DNA of 64,000 nt from Bordetella parapertussis (GTDB lineage Bacteria; Pseudomonadota; Gammaproteobacteria; Burkholderiales; Burkholderiaceae_A), in assembly GCA_945862985.1 (NCBI GenBank), contig CAMAZF010000008.1, positions 21,706 through 85,705 on the forward strand, in the 5' to 3' direction. Position 1 is the stretch's first letter. Each line of letters opens with the position of its first letter. The notes below the pieces were generated by a model. The model searched no databases, was not told where the DNA came from, and saw only the letters and a list, made by a program, of their open reading frames with translations. Position numbers and translations under genes: made by a program. Below, one piece after another: positions 37,561 to 45,861 of this stretch.

Positions 37561-38546
37561 GCGAACAGGAACTGCATGGGCGTCTCGAGTCTGGCGGCCC
37601 ATGCGGTCTCGTTGTGGTCTGTGCCCTCAAACACCAGGCTCTTGAGATCTTTGGCGTCGACGTAGCCTTTGCGTTCGAAGATGCTGTCTACCTGACGCTG
37701 GTGTACCCCATACAGGCCATCCAGGTTCACGGTTCCGTGGTCCATATAAATGCGATGTCGGCCTGCTTGCGGGAGGTGCACAGACAGCCAGTCTCGATAG
37801 CTCTGCGCCACCGGCTGTGCGGCGGGGTGCGCCTTCATCAGCAGATCGATGTTGACCGTCATGGGCCAGTGGGTGGAGAGGCAGGCCGCCTGTCGAGCGG
37901 TCTGGGGGTATTTGCACAGCCCGTAGAGCGAAATGAGACCTCCCATGCTTGAACCCATGAGGCTGATGCCTTGCGTGGGCTGTTGCAGGCCAAGCGCGTT
38001 TAAGGATTCTGGGAGAGCCACCTCCATCAGAAATGCGAGGTACCGATTGGCCAGCCCCGGAAAAGAGCGCTTGGCAGGGTTGCCGTCTCGAGTGCCATAG
38101 GCCACGCGCCACAGATCGGGCGGCAATGATTCGAGCGGGTCTTGGGGGGCGTATTCCTCGAAGCGCTGAGCGACGTTGGGGACTCCGATTACCACCACTT
38201 GGGGTATGCGTCCTTCACTGATGAGTGTCTGGAGGGTGCGGTCCAAGCCCCAAGGAACTCCCCCATAGGAATGGCCGGGGTCAAACAGGTTTTGCCCGTC
38301 ATGGGCGATCAGCAGCTCAAAGCGCTGCTCCTTCTTGAATCCCTCTGGCAGCCAGAGCCTCAGGTCTCGGGGGCTGAGCCCAAGGAATTGAGAGGGCCTC
38401 AGGCTGAGGTGCTGTCCGGGCAGCTTGGGTCGGTCGAGCCGAGTGGACCGGGGGGCGGTGGTTGCCTGGGCGGGTGTGTGGACGACGGACCCGATGAGAG
38501 GGAGCGTCCCGATGGTGACCATGGTTTGTCTACGACGTGGATCCAT
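37557..38546 (-). CDS. Secreted alpha/beta-hydrolase esterase (Esterase D / Fes type)
   Basis: 329 residues. The N-terminus DPRRRQTMVTIGTLPLIG resembles a Tat-type signal and is followed by AQATT. The nucleophile elbow is SLMGSSMGGLISLYGL (Ser about 198); FELLIAHDGQNLFDP (about 97) and EGTDHNETAW (His, about 313) complete the fold of the enterochelin-esterase/esterase D group. The substrate is unknown; its place in the starch locus suggests removal of acyl groups from sugars. It is divergent from the TonB-dependent receptor. Confidence 0.78.
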   Translation of the reverse strand: MDPRRRQTMVTIGTLPLIGSVVHTPAQATTAPRSTRLDRPKLPGQHLSLRPSQFLGLSPRDLRLWLPEGFKKEQRFELLIAHDGQNLFDPGHSYGGVPWGLDRTLQTLISEGRIPQVVVIGVPNVAQRFEEYAPQDPLESLPPDLWRVAYGTRDGNPAKRSFPGLANRYLAFLMEVALPESLNALGLQQPTQGISLMGSSMGGLISLYGLCKYPQTARQAACLSTHWPMTVNIDLLMKAHPAAQPVAQSYRDWLSVHLPQAGRHRIYMDHGTVNLDGLYGVHQRQVDSIFERKGYVDAKDLKSLVFEGTDHNETAWAARLETPMQFLFA

Positions 38547-38550
38547 ATTT

Positions 38551-38565
38551 TGTAGTCAAACTACA
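38551..38565. promoter_or_regulatory. Candidate operator TGTAGT-N3-ACTACA
   Basis: Perfect 6-base inverted repeat with a 3-base centre, 4 bases before the esterase start in the region shared with the TonB-dependent receptor. Related sequences occur before the pullulanase operon (43195) and the tonB operon (53482). The half-site resembles the TGTAAT half of HexR boxes, so an RpiR-type regulator is the first candidate. Confidence 0.55.
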
Positions 38566-38642
38566 TAAAAAAGGTTGGAACGAGGGTGCGTGTCGCCCCG
38601 CGATGCGTTTTGGCGCGCCGCAGCTTGAAGCTAATATTGGCA

Positions 38643-38657
38643 AGGCAAGCGCTGCCT
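38643..38657. promoter_or_regulatory. Inverted repeat before the TonB-dependent receptor
   Basis: AGGCA-AGCGC-TGCCT in the 238-base gap between esterase and receptor. The AGCGC-centred palindrome is of the kind bound by LacI-type regulators, but no LacI gene is present in the window. Confidence 0.3.
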
Positions 38658-38678
38658 GTGTTGTTTTTGTGACAGAAA

Positions 38679-38694
38679 CTAGGGTAACCCCTAG
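38679..38694. promoter_or_regulatory. Inverted repeat CTAGGG-N4-CCCTAG before the TonB-dependent receptor
   Basis: Perfect 6-base arms with a 4-base spacer, 90 bases before the receptor start. It may be an operator or a short hairpin in the leader; no T-run follows. Confidence 0.3.
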
Positions 38695-38784
38695 CCCTTC
38701 AAAATATCTAACAAAATTACATTATCGATGTGCGCAGAAGCGATCGCCTCTGACAGCCATTGACCACAAACAAAAGGGTGAGAC

Positions 38785-41547
38785 ATGACACAACACAACC
38801 GTAAACGCGCGCAGGTCGGCTCTGCTGACGCGGAATCCATCAAACTGCGTCTGAGTCCGGTCGCGTTTGCTGTGATGGCCGTGATGGCCTCCGGCACCGC
38901 GATGGCGCAAGAGCAGACCGTGACCGTCACAGGTATCCGGGCGTCGATCGAGAACTCGATCAATGTGAAAAAGAACGAGAGCAACATTGTCGAGGCCATT
39001 TCGGCGGAAGACATTGGCAAGCTGCCCGACGCGAGCGTGGCGGAGTCGGTCTCTCGCCTGCCTGGCGTGACCTCTCAGCGCAACAAGATCACGGGCAAGT
39101 CCTCATCCGTGAGTGTGCGTGGCATGTCGCCCGACTTTAACGGCGGATTGTTGAACGGCCGCGAGCAAGCCTCTACTGGCGATAGCCGTGGGGTCGAGTT
39201 CGACCAGTTCCCCGCGGAATTGCTGAACTCGGTGGTGATCTACAAGACGCCTGATGCAGGCTTGCTGGGCCAGGGCCTCTCTTCCACCATTGACCTGCGC
39301 ACGGTTCGCCCCCTGGACTACGGCAAGCGGGCCATCGCTGCCAACTATCGCAAGCAGACCACGGGCATTGACGCTGGTGCAGGTGAGGGCGACGGTACTC
39401 GTAAGTCGTTCTCGTATGTCGACCAGTTCATGGACCGCAAGCTGGGCGTGGCACTGGGCTTCGTCAAGTTCAAAGACACCGGTGCGGAGCAGCAGCGCTT
39501 TAACTCCTGGGGCGGATGGACCCCCGAGGTGGACTATCAGGGCGCCAAAGTCAAGGCTCCGGGCGGCTTTGGTTTCGACACCGAAAAGACCGCTTCGGAC
39601 CGTGATGGCGCCATGGCTGTGGTCCAGTTCAAGCCCAGCAAAGACTTTGAATCCACCCTCGACTACTTCGCCTCTGAGGGTAAATTTGTAGTTGCCAAAA
39701 AGGGCCTTGAGGGCCCCGTGGCGGGACTCTCCGCAGGCGCATACGACACGGGCGGTTCGCTCGTCAATGCCACCATCTCGGGTGATGTGGCCACTTCAGG
39801 CACCTTCACCAACTTCCGTGGCGTCGTGCGCAACCATGGTGAAGGTTATAACGACTCGCTCAAGTCAGTGGGCTGGGAGAACAAGTTCAAGATGGGCGAG
39901 TGGACCGGCACCCTCGATCTCTCCCGCTCGAATGTGAAGCGAACTGGCGAGCGGTTTGAGACCACTGCTGGATTGCCTGCCACGGTGAACAACCCGAACG
40001 ACACCGTCAGCTTCTCGGGCTTCAATGGTTCGAACTTCGATCAGGTGAAGTACACCCTGGGGCTGGATTACTCCGACCCTGCGCTCATGAAACTCACCAA
40101 CGTTCAAGGCTGGGCTGGTGGCGAGCAGGACGGCTACATTGCAGTGAACACCGTGGAAGATTCGATCAAGGGCTTCCGCGCGTCCGCCCGTCGTGACGTG
40201 GAATACGGTGCCATCAGTGGAGTCGAGATCGGCTTTAACATCTCCGACCGCGAGAAGTCCCGTGTGGTGGACGAGGGTGCTGTGCTGCTGTTGGGCAAGT
40301 CTGGTGTGGGCGCGTTTGCAGATGTGCCCAATCCTGGAAAGACTCAAGCCGGTGGTTCAGGCCTGAATGTCATCACCTGGGATCCGTCTGGCTCCTTGGG
40401 TACGGTGTATCAGTCCGCTGGTTGGACACAGGCCGACATTCTGGCCAAGAACTGGGTGGTCAATGAGAAAGTGAGCACCACGTATTTCAAGGGCGACATC
40501 GATGGGAAGCTCTTGGGGCGCAACTGGCGGGGCAACTTCGGTGTTCAGATGGCCCAGACGGAGCAGAACTCACAGGGCTTCACCACCAACAGTGCTGGCT
40601 GCGCAGGCACCCAGTGCAATAAGCTCGCTGCCGAGGGTGGCAAGTCATTCACCGATTTCCTGCCCAGCCTGAACCTCTCCACCGACCTTGGAAACAATCA
40701 GGTGATCCGCGTGGGCGTGGGTAAAGTGCTGGCTCGCCCCAGCATGGCTGATATGAAGCCCAGCTTTGGCTTTGGTTATAGCAATGAGAACCAGCGCTAC
40801 GAGGGCAGCGGCGGTAACCCCGAGCTTGAGCCTTTCCGTGCGAACGCCTTCGACCTGTCCTATGAGAAGTATTTTGCTGGGAACAAGGGCTACATCGCGG
40901 TGGCTGGCTTCTACAAGGACCTGGAGAGCTTCATTGTCAAGACGGGAACGCCGTATAACTTCTCGAGCTGGCTCACGCCCAACACCACGCAGGCTGGAGC
41001 ACCGGTCACCGGTATTCTGACCAAGCCCGTCAACGGCAGTGGTGGCAGCATCAGCGGATTCGAGCTGTCGGTCTCGGTGCCCTTCTCGATGGCCACTAAG
41101 GCATTGGACGGCTTCGGCCTGGTGGTGAACCACTCCGACACGTCGAGCTCGCTCAACATGCCGGCCAGTGGCTTTAGCGTGAACGATGTTGGCACCAGCA
41201 CCATCCCGCTGCCCGGTCTGTCTAAGAAGGTCACCAACGCCAAGATCTACTTCGAGAAGTGGGGCTTCCAAGCGGCTTATGCCCGTCGCAGCCGGTCTGA
41301 CTTCCTGGGTGAGATCACCGACTTCCAAGACAACCGTCAGCTCACCTACATCAAGGGTGAGGCTATTACCGATCTGCAGCTCGGATATGGTGTCGAAAGT
41401 GGTCGTCTGAAGGGCCTCTCGGTCATTTACCAGATCAGTAACCTGGGTAACGCAGAGTTCAAGCGCTACAAAGAGACCCCTGCGAACATCATCGAGACGA
41501 TCAAGTACGGCAAGACCCAGTTGATCGGCGTGAACTACAAGTTCTAA
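38785..41547 (+). CDS. TonB-dependent receptor (maltodextrin type)
   Basis: 920 residues. The signal ends near SGTAMAQ; a TonB-box/plug start QTVTVTGIRASIENSI and the plug segments EAISAEDIGKLPDASVAESV and SVSVRGMSPDFNGGLLNGRE follow, with a barrel to the terminal Phe (LIGVNYKF). This plug type is typical of receptors for sugar oligomers in Xanthomonas and Caulobacter relatives. Given the neighbours, it probably brings maltodextrins across the outer membrane, powered by the tonB/exb genes 12 kb away. A terminator follows. Confidence 0.88.
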   Translation: MTQHNRKRAQVGSADAESIKLRLSPVAFAVMAVMASGTAMAQEQTVTVTGIRASIENSINVKKNESNIVEAISAEDIGKLPDASVAESVSRLPGVTSQRNKITGKSSSVSVRGMSPDFNGGLLNGREQASTGDSRGVEFDQFPAELLNSVVIYKTPDAGLLGQGLSSTIDLRTVRPLDYGKRAIAANYRKQTTGIDAGAGEGDGTRKSFSYVDQFMDRKLGVALGFVKFKDTGAEQQRFNSWGGWTPEVDYQGAKVKAPGGFGFDTEKTASDRDGAMAVVQFKPSKDFESTLDYFASEGKFVVAKKGLEGPVAGLSAGAYDTGGSLVNATISGDVATSGTFTNFRGVVRNHGEGYNDSLKSVGWENKFKMGEWTGTLDLSRSNVKRTGERFETTAGLPATVNNPNDTVSFSGFNGSNFDQVKYTLGLDYSDPALMKLTNVQGWAGGEQDGYIAVNTVEDSIKGFRASARRDVEYGAISGVEIGFNISDREKSRVVDEGAVLLLGKSGVGAFADVPNPGKTQAGGSGLNVITWDPSGSLGTVYQSAGWTQADILAKNWVVNEKVSTTYFKGDIDGKLLGRNWRGNFGVQMAQTEQNSQGFTTNSAGCAGTQCNKLAAEGGKSFTDFLPSLNLSTDLGNNQVIRVGVGKVLARPSMADMKPSFGFGYSNENQRYEGSGGNPELEPFRANAFDLSYEKYFAGNKGYIAVAGFYKDLESFIVKTGTPYNFSSWLTPNTTQAGAPVTGILTKPVNGSGGSISGFELSVSVPFSMATKALDGFGLVVNHSDTSSSLNMPASGFSVNDVGTSTIPLPGLSKKVTNAKIYFEKWGFQAAYARRSRSDFLGEITDFQDNRQLTYIKGEAITDLQLGYGVESGRLKGLSVIYQISNLGNAEFKRYKETPANIIETIKYGKTQLIGVNYKF

Positions 41548-41567
41548 CCTGGTTCATTGGTCTGAAG

Positions 41568-41601
41568 TCCCGCGTGGTGTGAGCTGCGCGGGATTTTTTT
41601 T
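41568..41601 (+). terminator. Rho-independent terminator after the receptor gene
   Basis: 7-base stem TCCCGCG / CGCGGGA with a 12-base loop followed by eight T. It lies between the receptor and the halogenase, so the downstream gene would be expressed by read-through or from its own promoter, lowering its level relative to the receptor. Confidence 0.85.
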
Positions 41602-41638
41602 GAGCTCGCTTAAGATGGCGCCAAAGGAGTCGCACGGC

Positions 41639-43171
41639 ATGGACATGCAGTCTTCAATACGCAGGGTGGTGATTGTGGGTGGCGGTACGGCGGGCTGGAT
41701 GACCGCAGCGGCACTCTCAAAGGTCTTGCAGGGCCGATTCGAAATCGAGCTGGTTGAGTCTGATGAGATCGGCACGGTGGGGGTCGGAGAAGCCACCATC
41801 CCCATGATTCGACTGTTCAATCAGATCCTCGAAATCAACGAAGACGAGTTTGTTCGCGCGACCAAGGCTACTTTCAAGCTCGGCATTGAGTTTGTGAACT
41901 GGAGTGAGCAGGGCGCTCGCTACATTCACGGGTTTGGACACTTCGGCCGCAAGCTCTGGACCACTGACTTTCATCAGGTCTGGCTCAAGATGTGGTTGGC
42001 GGGAAAGGCACCTGACCTGGAGGCCTATTCCATCAATCGTCTGGCCTGTCATGCAGATAAATTCATGCGGCCGGCAACGGACATGCCCAATTCGCCTCTG
42101 AGCGAGATTGTCTACGCCTTCCATTTTGATGCGGGGCTGTACGCCAAATTTCTTCGCTCCTATGCTGAGGCTCGCAGCGTGAAGCGAACCGAGGGCCGCA
42201 TTCAGTCGGTCAATCGACAGGCCGTGAGCGGCGTGGTGGAGTCAGTGACCCTGGAGAGTGGAACAGTGGTGCAGGGTGATCTATTCATCGACTGCAGTGG
42301 GTTTCGTTCCATGCTCTTGGGGCAGACGCTGGGTGTGGAGTACGAGGACTGGTCAGAATGGCTCCCCATGAACCGCGCGGTGGCAGTGCCGTGTGAGCCA
42401 GCGGGTCGTTTCACACCGTATACCCGCGCGACCGCCCATGGAGCTGGTTGGCAGTGGCGAATTCCCTTGCAGCACCGAACAGGGAACGGCCACGTCTTTT
42501 GCAACGATTACATGAGCGAGGATGAAGCCACTGGCATTCTGATGGCTCACCTGGACGGGCCTGCCCGCGCAGAGCCCAGAGTCATTCAGTTCCTCACCGG
42601 CAAGCGGCGGCGCTGTTGGGAGCAGAACGTGATTGCGGTGGGGCTCTCCTCCGGCTTTCTGGAGCCGTTGGAGTCGACCAGTATTCATCTCATTCAGACG
42701 GCGATTGACAAGATCATCGACTTTTTCCCTCATGCTGGATTTGCAGCGAGAGACATCGAGGAATTCAATCGTCAGATGGACTTCGAGTTTCTCTCAGTCC
42801 GAGACTTCATCATCCTTCACTACAAGCTCACTCAACGTGACGACACGCCCTTCTGGAGGAGTCGAAGGGATATGCCCGTTCCCCAAAGCCTCACGGATAA
42901 GATGTCACTCTTTGAGAGTTCGGGGCGGATCTTCCGTCACCACACCGAGCTCTTTACCCCGGTCGGGTGGTTGCAGGTCATGCATGGTCAGGGGCTCCGT
43001 CCAAAGGGATACCACCCCCTGGTAGACCTTTACTCCGAAGCCGAACTCAAGGGCTTTCTGGATGGGATTGAGGCCGTGATGCAGAAGTGTGTCAAGGCGA
43101 TGCCCAGCCATCGTGAGTTTGTTGACCAGATTCTTGCCCATGGGCAAACAGAGGCCGAGCGAACACATTAA
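41639..43171 (+). CDS. Flavin-dependent halogenase (tryptophan-halogenase-like)
   Basis: 510 residues from ATG 41639, which has AAAGGAG 9 bases ahead; the earlier GTG lies within the terminator. The FAD loop is VVIVGGGTAGWMTAAALSKV, the halogenase lysine is in RATKATFKLGIEFVNW (about residue 77), and the WxWxIP signature is present as GWQWRIPLQH (about 280). Both residues needed for halogenation are therefore intact. Related receptor-linked enzymes such as BrvH and XcFHal halogenate indole in vitro; the natural substrate is unknown. It sits between a sugar receptor and a pullulanase. Confidence 0.88.
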   Translation: MDMQSSIRRVVIVGGGTAGWMTAAALSKVLQGRFEIELVESDEIGTVGVGEATIPMIRLFNQILEINEDEFVRATKATFKLGIEFVNWSEQGARYIHGFGHFGRKLWTTDFHQVWLKMWLAGKAPDLEAYSINRLACHADKFMRPATDMPNSPLSEIVYAFHFDAGLYAKFLRSYAEARSVKRTEGRIQSVNRQAVSGVVESVTLESGTVVQGDLFIDCSGFRSMLLGQTLGVEYEDWSEWLPMNRAVAVPCEPAGRFTPYTRATAHGAGWQWRIPLQHRTGNGHVFCNDYMSEDEATGILMAHLDGPARAEPRVIQFLTGKRRRCWEQNVIAVGLSSGFLEPLESTSIHLIQTAIDKIIDFFPHAGFAARDIEEFNRQMDFEFLSVRDFIILHYKLTQRDDTPFWRSRRDMPVPQSLTDKMSLFESSGRIFRHHTELFTPVGWLQVMHGQGLRPKGYHPLVDLYSEAELKGFLDGIEAVMQKCVKAMPSHREFVDQILAHGQTEAERTH

Positions 43172-43194
43172 GGGTAAGCCCCAGTCACTCATTT

Positions 43195-43209
43195 TTTAGT
43201 TTTACTACA
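43195..43209. promoter_or_regulatory. Candidate operator before the pullulanase operon
   Basis: TTTAGT-N3-ACTACA, 13 of 15 bases like the palindrome at 38551. A further perfect half-site TGTAGT lies at 43228-43233, 9 bases before the pullulanase start. The 71-base gap between halogenase and pullulanase is AT-rich here and could carry a promoter. Confidence 0.45.
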
Positions 43210-43242
43210 AAATGGTCGTACTAAATATGTAGTGGAGCTTCT

Positions 43243-45861
43243 GTGCCCGGGGTTTTCGTTCGCCTTCTTGTCGCGCTGGTTTCTGGGGTGGGTCTGGTTG
43301 CCTCACTCTCTGCAGCCGAGCGCGTGGCAGACCCTCAGTCGCTCTGCGCGAAGGGGCCCCTGGCGATGGTTCTTGCCCCCGATCGTTTCCAGGCCGGTTT
43401 GCCTGCGGCTCGTTTGGTGTCATCTACCCAGCTGGTGTGGGCCGGCCTAAAGTCGACTAGCCCGCAGACGAAGCTGCAGCTGGTGGTAGGGCGGCCAGGG
43501 CATTTGGCTCGGGATCCTCAGGGGCGGCTCTCAGGCGTTGACCATCGGGTCGATCTTCTCTCTCAGAGTCAGAGTCCCGGGGTGCTCACGCTTGCTCGTG
43601 CCCTCTCCCCAGCTGAATGGCGACTCTGGGCAAAAGAGCAGATGGCGGTGGTCGTCATGGACGCGGAAGGTCGTGTCATCCAATCCAGCGGGTTGCAGAT
43701 GGGAGCGGTCTTAGACCTTGCGTTCGCTGATGCTGCGCGAGGCTCCGATCTGGGCTACTCCCCACAGGAGGCCACCTGGCGACTCTGGGCCCCGAGTGCC
43801 CAGTCTGTCGGCCTGTGCCGAAAGTCCGTGGGGGACTGGCAGTTGACTCCCGCCTCTCAGGATGGCGTTTCAGGTGTCTGGTCCCTGAAGCATGAGCCGT
43901 CGACCGAGCCGACACTCGCGATCGCGCAGGTGGAGGTGTTTGTTCCTGGTGTGGGGCTTGTTCTCAACCAGGTGACGGACCCTTACGCGCATGCGCTCAC
44001 AGGCAACTCTCGGCATTTTGCATTGATCGATCTGAACGATCCCCGAGCCATGCCGAAGGGCTGGAAGGACACCATCCGTAAGACCCATCGCGTCATTCCC
44101 AATCACGACCTGGTGATCTATGAACTTCACGTTCGAGACTTTTCATGGGCAGACGCGACGGTTCCCAAGGAGGATCGGGGGCTTTATACCGCCTTTCGTC
44201 ATGTGCACAGCAATGGGATGAGGCACCTCGAGAGACTGGCCAAAGCAGGGGGCACAGACATTCATCTGCTTCCGGTCTTTGACATTGCGACCGTTGATGA
44301 GGTCGCGTGTGATCCCGCGACCCAGGATCGATCCAAGGACTGTTTTAACTGGGGGTATGACCCACGTCATTTCAACGCGCCAGAGGGCGTCTACGCCTCA
44401 CGCCCAGAGGATCCGTTCACCCGCATCCGGGAGTTCAGAGAGATGGTGATGGCCCTCCGCAGCATTGGACTTCGCGTGGGCATGGATGTGGTTTTCAACC
44501 ATACGGCCCGCTCCGGCCAAGACCCCAAGAGCGTATTGGACCGAGTGGTTCCCGGCTACTACCACCGACTGTCTGCTTCGGGCCAGATCGAGCAATCGAC
44601 TTGTTGTGAGAACACTGCGACCGAGCGAGTCATGATGGACAAGCTCATGCGCGATTCGCTCGTACTCTGGGCTCAGGCGTATGGGATTGAGTCTTATCGG
44701 TTCGACTTGATGGGGCATCAGCCTCGGCAGGCCATGGTCCAGTCCCGAATGCAGCTGGAGAGAATCCTGGGGCGGCCGATCAATTTTCTGGGCGAGGGGT
44801 GGAATTTTGGTGAAGTCGCCGATGGGCGACGCTTCCCGCAGGCCTCCCAGCTCAGTCTGTACGGAACTGGGATTGGAACCTTCAGCGACCGAGCGCGAGA
44901 CGCCATTCGGGGGGGTAGTGCAGGCGATCGTGGCCAGGACCTCGCCACGCGAAGAGGGCTGATTCAGGGCGCCGTCACCCCCGAAGCGCTCGATCTCGTG
45001 CGCTTGGCGCTGGTGGGGAATCTGCGAGAAATAGAGATTCAAACACACGGTGGTTCGATTCGTTCTGGCGAATCGATTCCGTACGCGGGACAGCCAGCAG
45101 GCTATGCGGCCAGTGCGGACGAGGTGGTGCATTACGTGGAGAACCACGACAACCACACCCTCTTTGACTTGAACGTGCTGCGAGCTCCTCAGGAATGGAC
45201 TGCGGAGCGCCTGGCTCGGGCCCAGCTCCTGGCCATGGCTACGACCGCTTTCTCTCAGGGGATTGCCTATTTCCACGCCGGGGTCGACGTGCTTCGATCG
45301 AAGTCCATGGACCGCAACAGCTACGACTCTGGTGACGCCGTCAACCGCATCGATTGGAGCCTTCGAGACAACGGATTTGGATTCGCTTTGCCGCCCAAGG
45401 AGGACCACCTTCAAGAGTGGGGTCTGATGCAGGCCATGCTCAAGGAGAGTGGGAGGGTCAAGCCATCCGCTCAACAGATTCAATGGACACATCGCGGGCT
45501 TCTTGATCTGCTCCGAATCCGGCGGTCGAGTCCGCTTTTCTCGCTGGGTACCCAGGCTGAGATTCAAGACCGCAGTGAGTGGCTCGAGCCTATCAAGGGC
45601 GACGGACTCATTGGCCTGCGCCTCCATATCAAAAAGTCTGATGGTCCTGGAGTCAGAAGCCTAGTCATCGCTTTTAACTTTTCGGAGTCGGAGGGGAGCC
45701 TGCGCGTACCCCTGAGACGGGGAGAGCGGCTGGCGCTGCATCCCGTCCATCGCTCACCGCGGGCGGCGGACTCCAGGCCCCTGAAGGCCCAGTGGGTTGC
45801 AAAGACACAGGCACTTGAGGTCCCTGCACTCACGGCCATGGTCTGGGAGGTGGATCGATGA
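43243..45861 (+). CDS. Secreted pullulanase-type alpha-1,6-glucosidase (GH13)
   Basis: 872 residues. Signal peptide about 1-25 (LLVALVSGVGLVASLSAA). The type I pullulanase region FNWGYDPRHFNAPEG (about 370), nucleophile region SYRFDLMGH (about 487), acid FLGEGWNFG (about 515) and third Asp VENHDNHTLFD (about 630) are all present, after N-terminal beta domains. It should debranch starch or pullulan oligomers at 1,6-bonds in the periplasm. GTG start with GGAG ahead. It heads the operon that encodes the ABC importer, joined to the binding-protein gene by ATGA. Confidence 0.88.
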   Translation: MPGVFVRLLVALVSGVGLVASLSAAERVADPQSLCAKGPLAMVLAPDRFQAGLPAARLVSSTQLVWAGLKSTSPQTKLQLVVGRPGHLARDPQGRLSGVDHRVDLLSQSQSPGVLTLARALSPAEWRLWAKEQMAVVVMDAEGRVIQSSGLQMGAVLDLAFADAARGSDLGYSPQEATWRLWAPSAQSVGLCRKSVGDWQLTPASQDGVSGVWSLKHEPSTEPTLAIAQVEVFVPGVGLVLNQVTDPYAHALTGNSRHFALIDLNDPRAMPKGWKDTIRKTHRVIPNHDLVIYELHVRDFSWADATVPKEDRGLYTAFRHVHSNGMRHLERLAKAGGTDIHLLPVFDIATVDEVACDPATQDRSKDCFNWGYDPRHFNAPEGVYASRPEDPFTRIREFREMVMALRSIGLRVGMDVVFNHTARSGQDPKSVLDRVVPGYYHRLSASGQIEQSTCCENTATERVMMDKLMRDSLVLWAQAYGIESYRFDLMGHQPRQAMVQSRMQLERILGRPINFLGEGWNFGEVADGRRFPQASQLSLYGTGIGTFSDRARDAIRGGSAGDRGQDLATRRGLIQGAVTPEALDLVRLALVGNLREIEIQTHGGSIRSGESIPYAGQPAGYAASADEVVHYVENHDNHTLFDLNVLRAPQEWTAERLARAQLLAMATTAFSQGIAYFHAGVDVLRSKSMDRNSYDSGDAVNRIDWSLRDNGFGFALPPKEDHLQEWGLMQAMLKESGRVKPSAQQIQWTHRGLLDLLRIRRSSPLFSLGTQAEIQDRSEWLEPIKGDGLIGLRLHIKKSDGPGVRSLVIAFNFSESEGSLRVPLRRGERLALHPVHRSPRAADSRPLKAQWVAKTQALEVPALTAMVWEVDR

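Noticed and set aside
44398..45627. Open frame of 409 codons on the minus strand
   Set aside because: Antisense to the pullulanase gene, whose motifs are certain.
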